Shown here piece after piece: positions 1 to 9,300 of a stretch of 64,000 nucleotides of DNA. A model generated the notes under the pieces. That model did no database searches. It was not told the origin of the DNA and saw only the letters and a list, made by a program, of their open reading frames with translations. The DNA lies in contig NZ_CP159981.1 of NCBI RefSeq assembly GCF_041380365.1, forward strand, positions 1,550,001 through 1,614,000, in the 5' to 3' direction. This stretch comes from Buchananella sp. 14KM1171 (lineage in GTDB: Bacteria > Actinomycetota > Actinomycetes > Actinomycetales > Actinomycetaceae). The number at the start of each line of letters is the position of its first letter. Position 1 is the stretch's first letter. Both the position numbers and the translations under genes were made by a program.

Positions 1-1
1 A

Positions 2-1045
2 TTGCACGACGCCGCCCCCGCCACCTTGCCGCAGGAGGCCTGTGATCTACCCACCCAAGTTTTAGGCGTGGGCCGGGGGGACGACGTCGGCCACTACTAC
101 CAATCCGAAAACCGGCCGCAGTTTGACCAGGCGGCGCGCGACGGACAGACCACCGCCATGCCCGCTGCCCCCGGCAGGTACGCGAACGCCGCGCCCTTCC
201 CTCAGCAGGCCCAAGTGGAGCAGCCAACCAACCTACCTAACGCGTCTGCCTACTGGAATGGGCAGCCCATCGCCCCGGTTCCCGGTGCCCTGGGCGCCCC
301 GCCGCCAATTCCTACCCCACCGGGCTTCCCACTGGGCGTGCCCAGTAAATCGGCCCTGTTCCAGGCGGCCATGCAGCTGCCGTCTCACGCCACGCCGGGG
401 CAGTACGTGCCGCAGCCGGGGGAGCAACTCGCGCAGTCGGTGCCCCCCGTGCACTGGGCGTCTCTAGCTCAGGCTGGCCAGTGGCAGGGAACGCAACCGG
501 CGGCCTGGCAGGGCCCGGTAGGCGCCTCCACCGGCCCGGCCCTGGCTCCCGCGTGGGTGCGCACGGTCTTTGCCCTGGCTGTGGGCGCAGTTCTGGCAGT
601 CATGAGCCTAGGGGCGTATGCCGGCTACGCGGCCATATGCGCGGCCACCCTGGCCTTACTCACCGCAGTGGTGGGAGAAAGCACGGCCCGCCAGCAGCCC
701 TGGTGGCGCGCCGCGCTGAACGTCCCGCTCTACCTGGTACGCCAAGCAGTAATGCTGGCGCCGGTCGGAGCAGCGATATGGCTCGCCTGGCGCGCCGGGG
801 CGTGGCTGAGCGCCTCCGCGCACCTCTCCCACGTGCAGCTGACGGCACTGGGAGAAAGCGGCGCGAAAGCAGCCCTCGTCTTCCTGGTGTGGGTGGGGCT
901 GTGGCACACGCCCCTGGCCCGCCACTCGCGGGTGGGCACCGCCGCCCTGCTGGCAGAGCTTCCCCGCCGGGCGGTGGTCACCCTCAGCTTCCTCCTGGTC
1001 CTCCTGGCCGCCTACGCCCTAACGCAGAGCGGTACCAGCGCATAG
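2..1045 (+). CDS. Proline-rich membrane protein, 5' end outside the window
   Basis: The frame is open from the left edge, so the true start is probably upstream; the TTG at position 2 is only the first possible start seen. The first ~190 residues are rich in Pro, Gln and Ala and look disordered. The last ~155 residues hold several hydrophobic stretches that read as four or so membrane helices separated by short charged loops. The family is not recognised. A proline-rich cytoplasmic region followed by a membrane domain is common in actinobacterial envelope proteins, but no function can be given. The next gene on the same strand starts 121 bases downstream. Confidence 0.6.
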   Translation: MHDAAPATLPQEACDLPTQVLGVGRGDDVGHYYQSENRPQFDQAARDGQTTAMPAAPGRYANAAPFPQQAQVEQPTNLPNASAYWNGQPIAPVPGALGAPPPIPTPPGFPLGVPSKSALFQAAMQLPSHATPGQYVPQPGEQLAQSVPPVHWASLAQAGQWQGTQPAAWQGPVGASTGPALAPAWVRTVFALAVGAVLAVMSLGAYAGYAAICAATLALLTAVVGESTARQQPWWRAALNVPLYLVRQAVMLAPVGAAIWLAWRAGAWLSASAHLSHVQLTALGESGAKAALVFLVWVGLWHTPLARHSRVGTAALLAELPRRAVVTLSFLLVLLAAYALTQSGTSA

Positions 1046-1166
1046 CCGGCGCGAAAGGCGACAACGACAACGGGGCGGCGCCGGGGCGGCGTCGGCCACC
1101 AGTACATTCCCAGCCAAAGCCGCTAGAGTGATCGCGTTTGACCGCGAAATCGTAAGGGAAGAAAAC

Positions 1167-2009
1167 ATGGCGAAAGAGTCTCGACCCACAAGCAACGAGC
1201 GCCGCGAAGCAGCCCGCAACCAGGCTGCGCAGCGCAGGGCAGAACAGCTCAAGCGAGACTCGCGCAACCGCATGCTCATGATCATCGCCATCGCCACCAG
1301 CCTGGTGGTCGCGGTCGGTGCCATCGTGTTCGCCGTCTACAAGAAGAACGCCAACGCGGGCAAGGTGGACCAGCCCGCGATCGTCACCGACAACGGCGGC
1401 GTGTCCTTCGCCGGGCCGGCCAAGAAGGCCGGCACCAGCAGCGACGGCAAGCCGGTCCTGGACGTCTACTTCGACTACTCCTGCGGCGCCTGCGCCCACT
1501 TCGAGCTGGCCCAGCGCGAGACCCTCGCCAAGCTGCTGGACGACGACGCCGTGAACGTGGTGCTCCACCCCGTTTCCATCCTGGGCTCCACCTTCACCGA
1601 CGCCGCCGCCAACGCCTTCTACGAGGTGGTGGACAAGAACCCGGAGCTGGCCTACCAGTTCCACGAGAAGCTGTTCACCGTGTTCCTGGAGGCCAACCAG
1701 GCCCAGGACGCCAGCAAGCTGAGCTTCGAGGCGATCCAGAACACCGCCAAGGAGCTGGGCGTGCCCCAGTCCACCATCGACGCGTTCTCCAAGAACACCT
1801 ACGCCCCGCTGGTGTCCGCCTCCACCACTGACTTCGTTACCCGCTCCAACAGCGGCGAGCTCAGCGAGGACAAGCGCGCCGCCACGCCCACCGTGGTCAA
1901 GGACGGCAAGCCCTCTGACTTCGCGCTGATCATGCAGCCCGGCGGGCTGGACCAGTGGGTGCGCACCAACACATACCCGACCCCGGCGGCCACGGAGACC
2001 ACCAAGTAA
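1167..2009 (+). CDS. Membrane-anchored DsbA-family thioredoxin-fold protein
   Basis: This 280-aa protein is predicted to act outside the membrane as a thiol oxidoreductase that makes or repairs disulfides in exported proteins. Residues ~1-30 are charged and cytoplasmic, ~33-53 form one membrane helix, and the rest is a DsbA-like domain with the redox motif CGAC in DYSCGACAHFE. A later VVKDGKPSDF segment sits where the family has its cis-proline loop. The ATG at 1167 is chosen over the longer frame from 1128 because it follows a purine-rich GGGAAG ribosome site and begins the typical MAKESRP tail. A hairpin follows the gene, so it is probably monocistronic. The precise substrate is unknown. 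Confidence 0.88.
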   Translation: MAKESRPTSNERREAARNQAAQRRAEQLKRDSRNRMLMIIAIATSLVVAVGAIVFAVYKKNANAGKVDQPAIVTDNGGVSFAGPAKKAGTSSDGKPVLDVYFDYSCGACAHFELAQRETLAKLLDDDAVNVVLHPVSILGSTFTDAAANAFYEVVDKNPELAYQFHEKLFTVFLEANQAQDASKLSFEAIQNTAKELGVPQSTIDAFSKNTYAPLVSASTTDFVTRSNSGELSEDKRAATPTVVKDGKPSDFALIMQPGGLDQWVRTNTYPTPAATETTK

Positions 2010-2069
2010 GGCGGTAAGGCTCCCTCCACCGCCGGGCCCGCCCGATGGGTGCAGGTCCGCCAAAGCACT

Positions 2070-2097
2070 GGGCCCGCAGCGCGTGCGCTGCGGGCCC
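2070..2097 (+). terminator. GC-rich hairpin after the DsbA-like gene
   Basis: A perfect 12-bp stem (GGGCCCGCAGCG paired with CGCTGCGGGCCC) with a four-base loop lies 60 bases after the stop codon. There is no T-run, so it may act as a weak or factor-assisted terminator. A TATACT sequence at 2103-2108 just beyond it could be the -10 element of the tRNA promoter. Confidence 0.55.
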
Positions 2098-2131
2098 TCC
2101 GCTATACTCGGCGCTGGCGTTTCAGCGCCGC

Positions 2132-2204
2132 GCCACCTTAGCTCAGTTGGTAGAGCGCCCGCCTTGTAAGCGGACGGTCGCGGGTTCGAGTCCCGCAGGT
2201 GGCT
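2132..2204 (+). tRNA. tRNA-Thr (anticodon TGT)
   Basis: The 73-base cloverleaf has acceptor arms GCCACCT and AGGTGGC, a D-arm with AGCTCAGTTGGTAGAGC, anticodon loop CTTGTAA, and T-arm GCGGG-TTCGAGT-CCCGC. The anticodon TGT reads ACA threonine codons. Base pair 27-43 appears as a C-A mismatch, which is tolerated in some tRNAs. The CCA end is not encoded. A strong terminator follows immediately. Confidence 0.95.
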
Positions 2205-2206
2205 CC

Positions 2207-2244
2207 GCCCCCTAATTCCCCGCCGGAATTAGGGGGCTTTGTTT
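2207..2244 (+). terminator. Rho-independent terminator after tRNA-Thr
   Basis: A 13-bp perfect stem (GCCCCCTAATTCC with GGAATTAGGGGGC) and short loop are followed by TTTGTTTT. It starts two bases after the tRNA and also lies just past the 3' end of the convergent hydrolase gene, so it may serve both strands. Confidence 0.9.
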
Positions 2245-2248
2245 TCCG

Positions 2249-3181
2249 CTAGTCCAGGAACCCTGAGCTGGGCACCTCAACGTATTGTGCAAACTTGGGG
2301 GCGAGGCCGTCGCCGCTAGAGCGTCCGTTAATGTGGCGCCCAATCCAGGGCAGGACATCTCTTTGGAACCAGGCAATGTTTTGGCGCAGGGTCAGCTTTT
2401 TTACCGCCGACGCGGGCCGCGGAGCCCACTGAGTGCGGTCGGTGGGCATGCCGAGTGCCTCCAGTGCCGCCTGGGTGACGATCTGATGCCCAGAAGATGA
2501 CAAGTGGATGTGGTCGGGGGCCCAGGCGTTCCAATCCTTCAAAGAGGGAATGCGGAATTGATCGATTACTCGCGAGCCACGCCGCTGCGCGATCACGCGC
2601 ACCCCCTCGTTGAACTCCATCATGCGCGGACTGATCGCCTTCAAGAGAGGGGAATCGGAGCAGTCGACAAAGGTGGAGGTGAGCACCTCTGCGCCCGTGT
2701 CGCGGGCGCGCGCAACGGCCTTGTCCAACGCTTGTAGAAGCCCACGGACGTCGGCTTGCAGGCGCATGACGTCGTTTCCGCCGCCCCAAATGGAGATCAA
2801 GTTTGGGCGCATCGCCAACGCCTGCTCCAGTTGGTCACCCAGGATGTTGCCCAGCAGCCGGCCACGAATGGCGAGATTGGCATACCGCAGTGGCGCCATG
2901 CCGCCGTCCTGCCGGGCGGCAGAAAGCTCCACGGCTAGGCGGTCTGCCCACCCGATCATGCGGCCCGCACGGCGTGGATCTTCCAGCCCCTCACTGATTG
3001 AGTCACCCACCGCCACGTACCGCTCTACCGCAGACAGGTCCAGGGGGAGGGCAGTGCGGCCAAAGTGCTCCCGCCCCCCTCGCAGTGGAGCCCCCCAGTA
3101 GAGGTCTGGGTGGGACGACGCTCCTCCCGCCGGTGTGCTTGTGTGGGCGGATGAGGTGGAGCCGGGGTGAGCTGAGGGCAT
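2249..3181 (-). CDS. SGNH/GDSL-family hydrolase
   Basis: This 310-aa protein is a predicted esterase or lipase-like hydrolase. Block I is VGDSISEG with the nucleophile at about Ser61, block III is GGGNDVMR near residue 140, and block V is DHIHLSSSGH near residue 245 with the catalytic Asp and His. No signal peptide or membrane helix is visible, so it is probably cytoplasmic. The frame extends 49 codons upstream, but the ATG at 3181 is preceded by a clear AGGAGG at proper spacing and is the better start. It stands alone, convergent with tRNA-Thr. Substrate is unknown; this family covers lipid, carbohydrate and acyl esterases. Confidence 0.9.
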   Translation of the reverse strand: MPSAHPGSTSSAHTSTPAGGASSHPDLYWGAPLRGGREHFGRTALPLDLSAVERYVAVGDSISEGLEDPRRAGRMIGWADRLAVELSAARQDGGMAPLRYANLAIRGRLLGNILGDQLEQALAMRPNLISIWGGGNDVMRLQADVRGLLQALDKAVARARDTGAEVLTSTFVDCSDSPLLKAISPRMMEFNEGVRVIAQRRGSRVIDQFRIPSLKDWNAWAPDHIHLSSSGHQIVTQAALEALGMPTDRTQWAPRPASAVKKLTLRQNIAWFQRDVLPWIGRHINGRSSGDGLAPKFAQYVEVPSSGFLD

Positions 3182-3285
3182 GAATCCTCCTTGCGCGATC
3201 AGAGCAGTCAAGCTTGCGTCTGCCCTCACACAGCATAGGGGGAGGAAGCCTCCGTTATGCGTGCCTACCGGCGGGTGTGGTTGAA

Positions 3286-3333
3286 ACAGCGTGGGTCGCC
3301 CAGACCTATCGGTGCTCGGGCGACCCACGCTGT
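3286..3333 (-). terminator. Terminator of the amylopullulanase gene
   Basis: A 16-bp perfect inverted repeat (3286-3301 with 3318-3333; core GCGTGGGTCGCCC) begins two bases beyond the stop codon of the giant minus-strand gene. On that strand it is followed by TTCAACC, a weak T-tract. Confidence 0.8.
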
Positions 3334-3335
3334 GC

Positions 3336-6300
3336 TCAACGGTCTTTCAGCAGCCTCTCCAATGCGCTTTGGACCGCCGGGTGCAGGGTGGTTGTGCCTC
3401 CCAGCAGCTCTACCCGCCGCACCGTGGAGGTGGCAGTCAGGTAGCTGGCCACCTCCGGGCTGAGAGCGGTCTGGCGGCTGAGTAGTAGCGGCGCACGCAG
3501 GTTTGCGGCCAACGCGGTTCCGGGGAGACCATCTGCAAAGGTGGCCCCGCTTGCTACCACCAGAGCAGAGGGAGCGGAGTGGAAACGTTGGACTAGTAGC
3601 GCAGCGGTGGCGTATCGATCCGCCCCCACTACCGGCATGAGATTGATTCCCGACACGTAGTGAGAACCGCGCAAGGACTGCGCAGGCAGCCCACCTACGG
3701 CCACAACAGGCAGTGAGTCGTGAGCCGCCAGGTAGGCCCTAGTCGCAGGCGGAAGCTGGGCTGCCCGTGTCAGCAGCACGATGCCACCGTGACGGGCGGC
3801 AGTTGGTCCTGCCGCTAGAGAGTCCGCGTAGTCCATCCCGTTGGCCAGGAAGACTCGTTCCACCGTACTGATGCGGGCCACCTCTGCGGCCACAGCTGTG
3901 GCGGTGGAGAACCGATCCGGACCGGCCAAGCGGCGCACGGAGAAGCCCGCTCGGCGCAGCTGTGTTTCCTTCAGCGAGGACACCGTGCCGGTGCCGCCAA
4001 CCAGGTAAACCTCCGTGACCTGCATGTTGTGCAGCTCGGCCAGGACTCCGGGTTCCACCGTGCTCGCCGTAGTTAGTAGCAGTGGACCGTCAATCGCGGC
4101 GGCCAACGGCCCTGCCGTGACTGCGTCCGCGAAACCCAGCCCGCTTGTTACTACCGCAGTAGTGCCACTAAAACGACCGGCACGCGCTGCCGCCAAGGCG
4201 GTTTCGACTCGGTCGGCTCCCCAAACGCGGTGCACGATTGCCGGGCCGGGAGAGGGGATGGCAGATATCGACGTGCTCGGTGTGGAGCTCGGCGTCTGCG
4301 TTGGGGGTGGTGCGACCGTTGGCGTCTGCGTCGGGGTCTGCGTTGGCGTCTGCGTTGGGGGTGGCGCGACCGTTGGCGTCTGCGTCGGCGTCTGCGTTGG
4401 GGGTGGCGCGACCGTTGGCGTCTGCGTCGGCGTCTGCGTTGGGGGTGGCGCGACCGTTGGCGTCTGCGTCGGGGTCTGCGTCGGGGTCTGCGTCGGGGTC
4501 TGCGTCGGGGGTGGCGCGACCGTTGGCGTCTGCGTCGGCGGCGTCGGAATCTGCTCAAGTTCGTGCAGCACAGCCACGGTGCGGGGCGGAATAATAACCG
4601 TGCCGCTATTCGCGTCCCACATGGTCTGTTTGACTACTTGATCCACTCCCTCAGCCTGGATAGCGGAGAGCGCAAAGCGGCGGCCAGCAAGGGAATCAAC
4701 CCGCTGAGTGAGCTGCTGTGGAGAAGCGTTAAATACCGTCAACACGCCGTCGAGCTTGGCATCGACGTCAGCGCCTGCGGTGTCGTCGATCAGCATCATC
4801 AGCAGACCGGGCTGGGCGTTAGGGCCACCGGCCGGGAAGGAGACCTTTTCCTGGATGGCCTGTGCGCTACCCAACCGCATCAGGGGTGTGGCGTAGCGCA
4901 ACCGCACTAGCTCTAGGGAGAGCTGACGGGAGAACTCCAAGTCCGCCGGCTGAGCGCGTAACTCCGGGTTACGCAGTAGTGGAGCCTGCTGCTCCCACAG
5001 CTGTTGATTCTTCTCCGCCGGGGGAAGCCCCACTCCGAAGTTGTGCTGCTGCCCGCTCCAATCGATCGCGTTGAAGTGGTCGCCGGAGTTGTAGGAGTCA
5101 CGGTCCAGGGACTTGGAACGCAACAGGTCCGTGCCGCCGTGCCAGAAGGCAGGTGACTGCCCAAGGGCAACGGTGGCTAGTTGCAGGTTGTTCATGCGCA
5201 CACGGTCGGCACGCGAGGTGGAAACCGGCAGCTGCAAGACAGAGAGGTCATACAGTGTCTGGTTGTCGTGGGCGTCCACGTAGTTGACGCTCTCCCCTGG
5301 CTGGCTGGCATACCCGGCAGGCCCGGAACCGTAGCTGAGCTCGGCCCCGGATTTTACGCCGTCCTTGGTCTCAAAGGAGTAACTGGCCAGGTTGCCTGCC
5401 ATGCCCAGGCGCACCAAGTCTGTGAGATAGCGCAGGTGCTCCACGCCCTGCTGTGGGTGGCCGTTTGGATCAGTCACCAGCCCGGTTCCAAAAGCCTGGG
5501 TGTGGCCCTCGTGGCCGTGTACCCCGTCGCGAAGGCGGTCGTTGAAGGTGGCGATGCCTGTGCCATTCAGCTGGCCCTGGGTGGCCTGGTAGAAGCGGGC
5601 GTTGTTGGCTACCTCGCCAAAGTTCCAGCCCTCGCCGTAGAGGTGGATGGTTGCTCCGTCTATTCCGTCCTTGTCTAGGGTGAGTTGACGCAGACCGGCC
5701 TGAACTGCCTCCAGGTTGGCCCGGGAGGAGTGCCCCATTAGATCGAAACGGAAGCCGGAAACCTTGTAGTCGCGTGCCCAGGTGGTGACTGCGTCCACCA
5801 TTAGCTGCTCGGCCAAGGCGTTCTCCGTGGCCAGGTTCTCGCAGCAGGTGGAGTTCTCCACCTTTCCGTCAGCGTTTAGGCGGTGGTAGTAGCCCGGTAC
5901 CACCTTATCCAGAACGCTTGTGCCGCCCTGCCCGGAGGATGCCGTGTGGTTGAAGACCTGATCCGCCACCACTCGCATGCCGGCATGGCCTATGGCGGCC
6001 ACCATTTCACGGTATTCACGTACGCGTCCGGCGGCGCTGGGGTCGGAGGCGTAGGAGCCTTCCGGTGCGAAGTAGTGGTAGGGATCGTAGCCCCAGTTGA
6101 ATCCGTCGAGGTCCTTCACGGCAGCCACTGCGGCCTGCTGCTCGGTAGAGTCCGGCGCAGCGGCAGGAATGCTAGCCACTGCCTGCTCGGAGGCAGGCTC
6201 CGGGATGGTGGCGATGTCGTTGGTGGGGAGCAAATGGATGGAGTTGACCCCGGCCTGCCCCAGTTCACGCAGATGGCGCATACCGGCGGAGTCGCTCACT

Positions 6301-9300
6301 GTGAAGGCCTTGTATGTGCCGCGTAGCGCAGCCGGGACGCTCTGGTCGGTGATCGAGAAGTCGCGCACGTGCAGCTCGTAGATCATCTGGTCCACCGAGC
6401 GCTTCACCTCCGGGACGCGTAGATCCTGCCACTGCGGCGGGGCGAGGGCCGGATCTGCCATGTCTAGCAGCACAGAGTGGGTTGAGGCCGTGGTTAGGCC
6501 CAACGAGTAGGGGTCGGTTACCGCGTTCGTGACTACCTTCGCCTCGCTGGGGACGTATACGTCCACCAGGTAGCGATACGCCCGGTTCTTCCACTCTCGG
6601 CTGCCCTCCACACTCCACGTTCCGCTCGCCTCGTCGCGCGTGGCGGAATATTGCGTGGGCTCGCCGGTGCCTTCGGGATTGTCCCAGAGCTGGAGGCGGA
6701 CCTGCTTGGCGGTGGGTGCCCACAGGCGCAGGGTGGGCGAGGCCTGCTGGGTGCCGGGAGCGGTCCAGGTCACGCCTAGCCGGGTCTGTGCTGCAGCGGG
6801 TGCGTACAGCGCGTCGAGCGCGCCAGCAATCTGCACGCCGGTCAGAGTCAGTGGCGTCTGCCCCTGGGAAACGAGCACCGCCATGCTGCCGGTGAGCAGT
6901 TGCCCCAGCCTGGCAGCGTCTGCGTCACTGAGCGTGTAGATGGAGTATCCGCGCAGGTGCGGGTACTTGGCGAGCTGAGCGGCTGTGGGGGTGGCGCCTG
7001 CACGGGTCAATGGTAGGGACGACGCCTCGCCGTCCGCAGCGTGGGGACGCCCGCCGCGCAACTCAACCTGCGTGGTGGGGGAGACCAACAAAGCCACCTC
7101 GACCTGGGCGGGATTGTGGCCGTCGAATTGGCTGGTTGGTAGCGCCAAGGTGCGTCCGTCTACCCAGATGGCCCGGGCGGCGGTGGACTGCATGCTGCCC
7201 AGGTCGGTGAAGGTTATCTCCAGGCGGTGGGTGTCCGGGCTGTAGGTGAAGACCGGGGCCTGGCCGGCAGGAAGGGTAAAACGGTAGTTCTGCCCGCCGT
7301 CCCCGTAGTTCTCTGCCCAAGATAGGCCGTGGGCCACCTTGACCTCGTGCTCTCCGGCAGGAATCCGCTTGGAGGTGAAGTGGAATTTGCCGTCCTGCCC
7401 CGGCCACATTAGCCCTGCTAGGCAGGCCGGGGCCCAGTTTCCTTCCAGGTCCCCCTGCGTGCAGCCAAGCGCTGCACCGAAGGTACCGGGCAGGGTGACG
7501 AGCGGGAAGGGAGGAGAGGTGAAGAAGGCATGGGAGGAGTGATCGTAGATGAAGGTCACCTCCGTGGCTTGGGGCAAAGATAGGGAGACGTTTTCCCCGG
7601 TGGGCGTGCCATAGTTCTCTTCCCAAGATCCGCCCACGGCGATCTTGTATTGGTGCTCGCCTGCGGGGAGGGACAACTTGCCCACGTATAGTCCTGATTC
7701 TGGGTCTTTGCTTAGCTTCGTGTGCAGGCAGGCCGGATCCCAGTCCCCGTCCACGCCCCCGGTGCAGCCCAACTCGGAGTTGAAGGTTCCGGGAACTGTG
7801 ACCAGCACTCCGGTTTGTTGCACCTGTGTCCCTGTAGTCAGGTCAACGCCCACCACGCCGTAGCCAGCAGAGGCATGCCGGTTCCCGTTGGCGTCCACAG
7901 TTACAGTTCGGTATTCCACAACGGTGCCCGCGCTAAGCGCGGAGACGTCGTGAAAGACACGCGCGTCCTGTCCGGTGTCTACCCCGAGAGGGTGCCATTG
8001 TTCCTCGCCTGCCAGCCGGTATGAGAAGGAGGTCTCAGACCACTCTAGGCCGCTCATGTCTGTGCCTACCGGAGCCAGCCCGGTCAGGCGGTGGCCTGCG
8101 AGTGTAAGACCACCTGTGACTCGGGTGGGCTGTCCGGCCGGGGCCGCGCCGACCTCGGTGAGAGGAGCATCGGCGCGATAGACGACGGCACCGAAGGGCG
8201 GCACGGTGATCTCCACCCGTCCGTCGGCATCGGAACGGACAGAGGGACCGCTAGCGCCCACCGGGGCGAAGGTGGCGTCCTTGGACAAGGCCGTGACTGA
8301 ATTGGTGACAGGGGCGGCGGAGTTGTTCACAGCTACCAGGTACTCCACTTTCTCGGCGCGCTCCACCCGGGAGAAGGCGTACATGCCGGAGCCGGAACTG
8401 GACCAGCGCTCTATCTGCGCGCCGGCGCTCAAGGCTGGATGATCCTGGCGCAACTTGGCTAGGGCGGAGATATGGCGGTAGAGCTGCGCGGACTGGTCGT
8501 AACGATCGGAGCTGCCCAGTTGAGTGCCGTCCAGTAGCGGTTGTTCGGCGTACTCTGTGGTGGCGGTGGCAAACATGTCCTGGCGGGCATGCTTGTCAGT
8601 GCCGTTGCCTACTCCAACAAAGCCTTGCTCGTCTCCGTAGTAGATCACCGGTTGGCCGCGCGTGAGGTAGAGCAGGCTGTGAGCCAACTCGGCCCGTGCC
8701 ATTGCGTTGTCTGATTCGCGGAGTAGGAATCCTACCCGGCCCATGTCGTGGTTGCCCAGGAAGGTCGGCAAGACGATAGCGGAGGAAGTGGGGGTGGTGT
8801 AGTAGTCGTCGTCTGCGAATAGGCGCTTGAGGGTGGCATCGCCTCCCTTGCCGCGCGCGAACTCCGTGGCTCGGTGCTGGTAGCCGAAGTCCAGTACCGC
8901 AGACATGTCCGTGCCGCGCACGTAGGCTGCCAAGAGGTGGGCCGGTCGGTCATATACCTCGCCGAAGGTGAAGAAGTCGGGGCGCCCGGCTTCGTTGGCG
9001 TGCTGATGGACCAGCTTGGTCCAATCCCGCCAGAACTCCATGTTGACGTGTTTGACCGTGTCAATGCGGAAGCCGTCCAGGCCCATGTCCACCCAAGTGT
9101 TGTAGATGTCAGCCATTCCCCGTACCACGCGGGGATGCTCGGTCATCAGGTCATCAAGGTTGCCGAAGTCCCCCAGCAGGGCGCTCTCCCCCTGACCGCT
9201 CGGGTCCATCGCCCCGCGGTTGTGGTAGAGGGTGACGTCGTTGAGCCAGTCCGGCACTAGACGAGGAGACTCTCGACGTGTAGGCCGGTGGGGGAAGGAG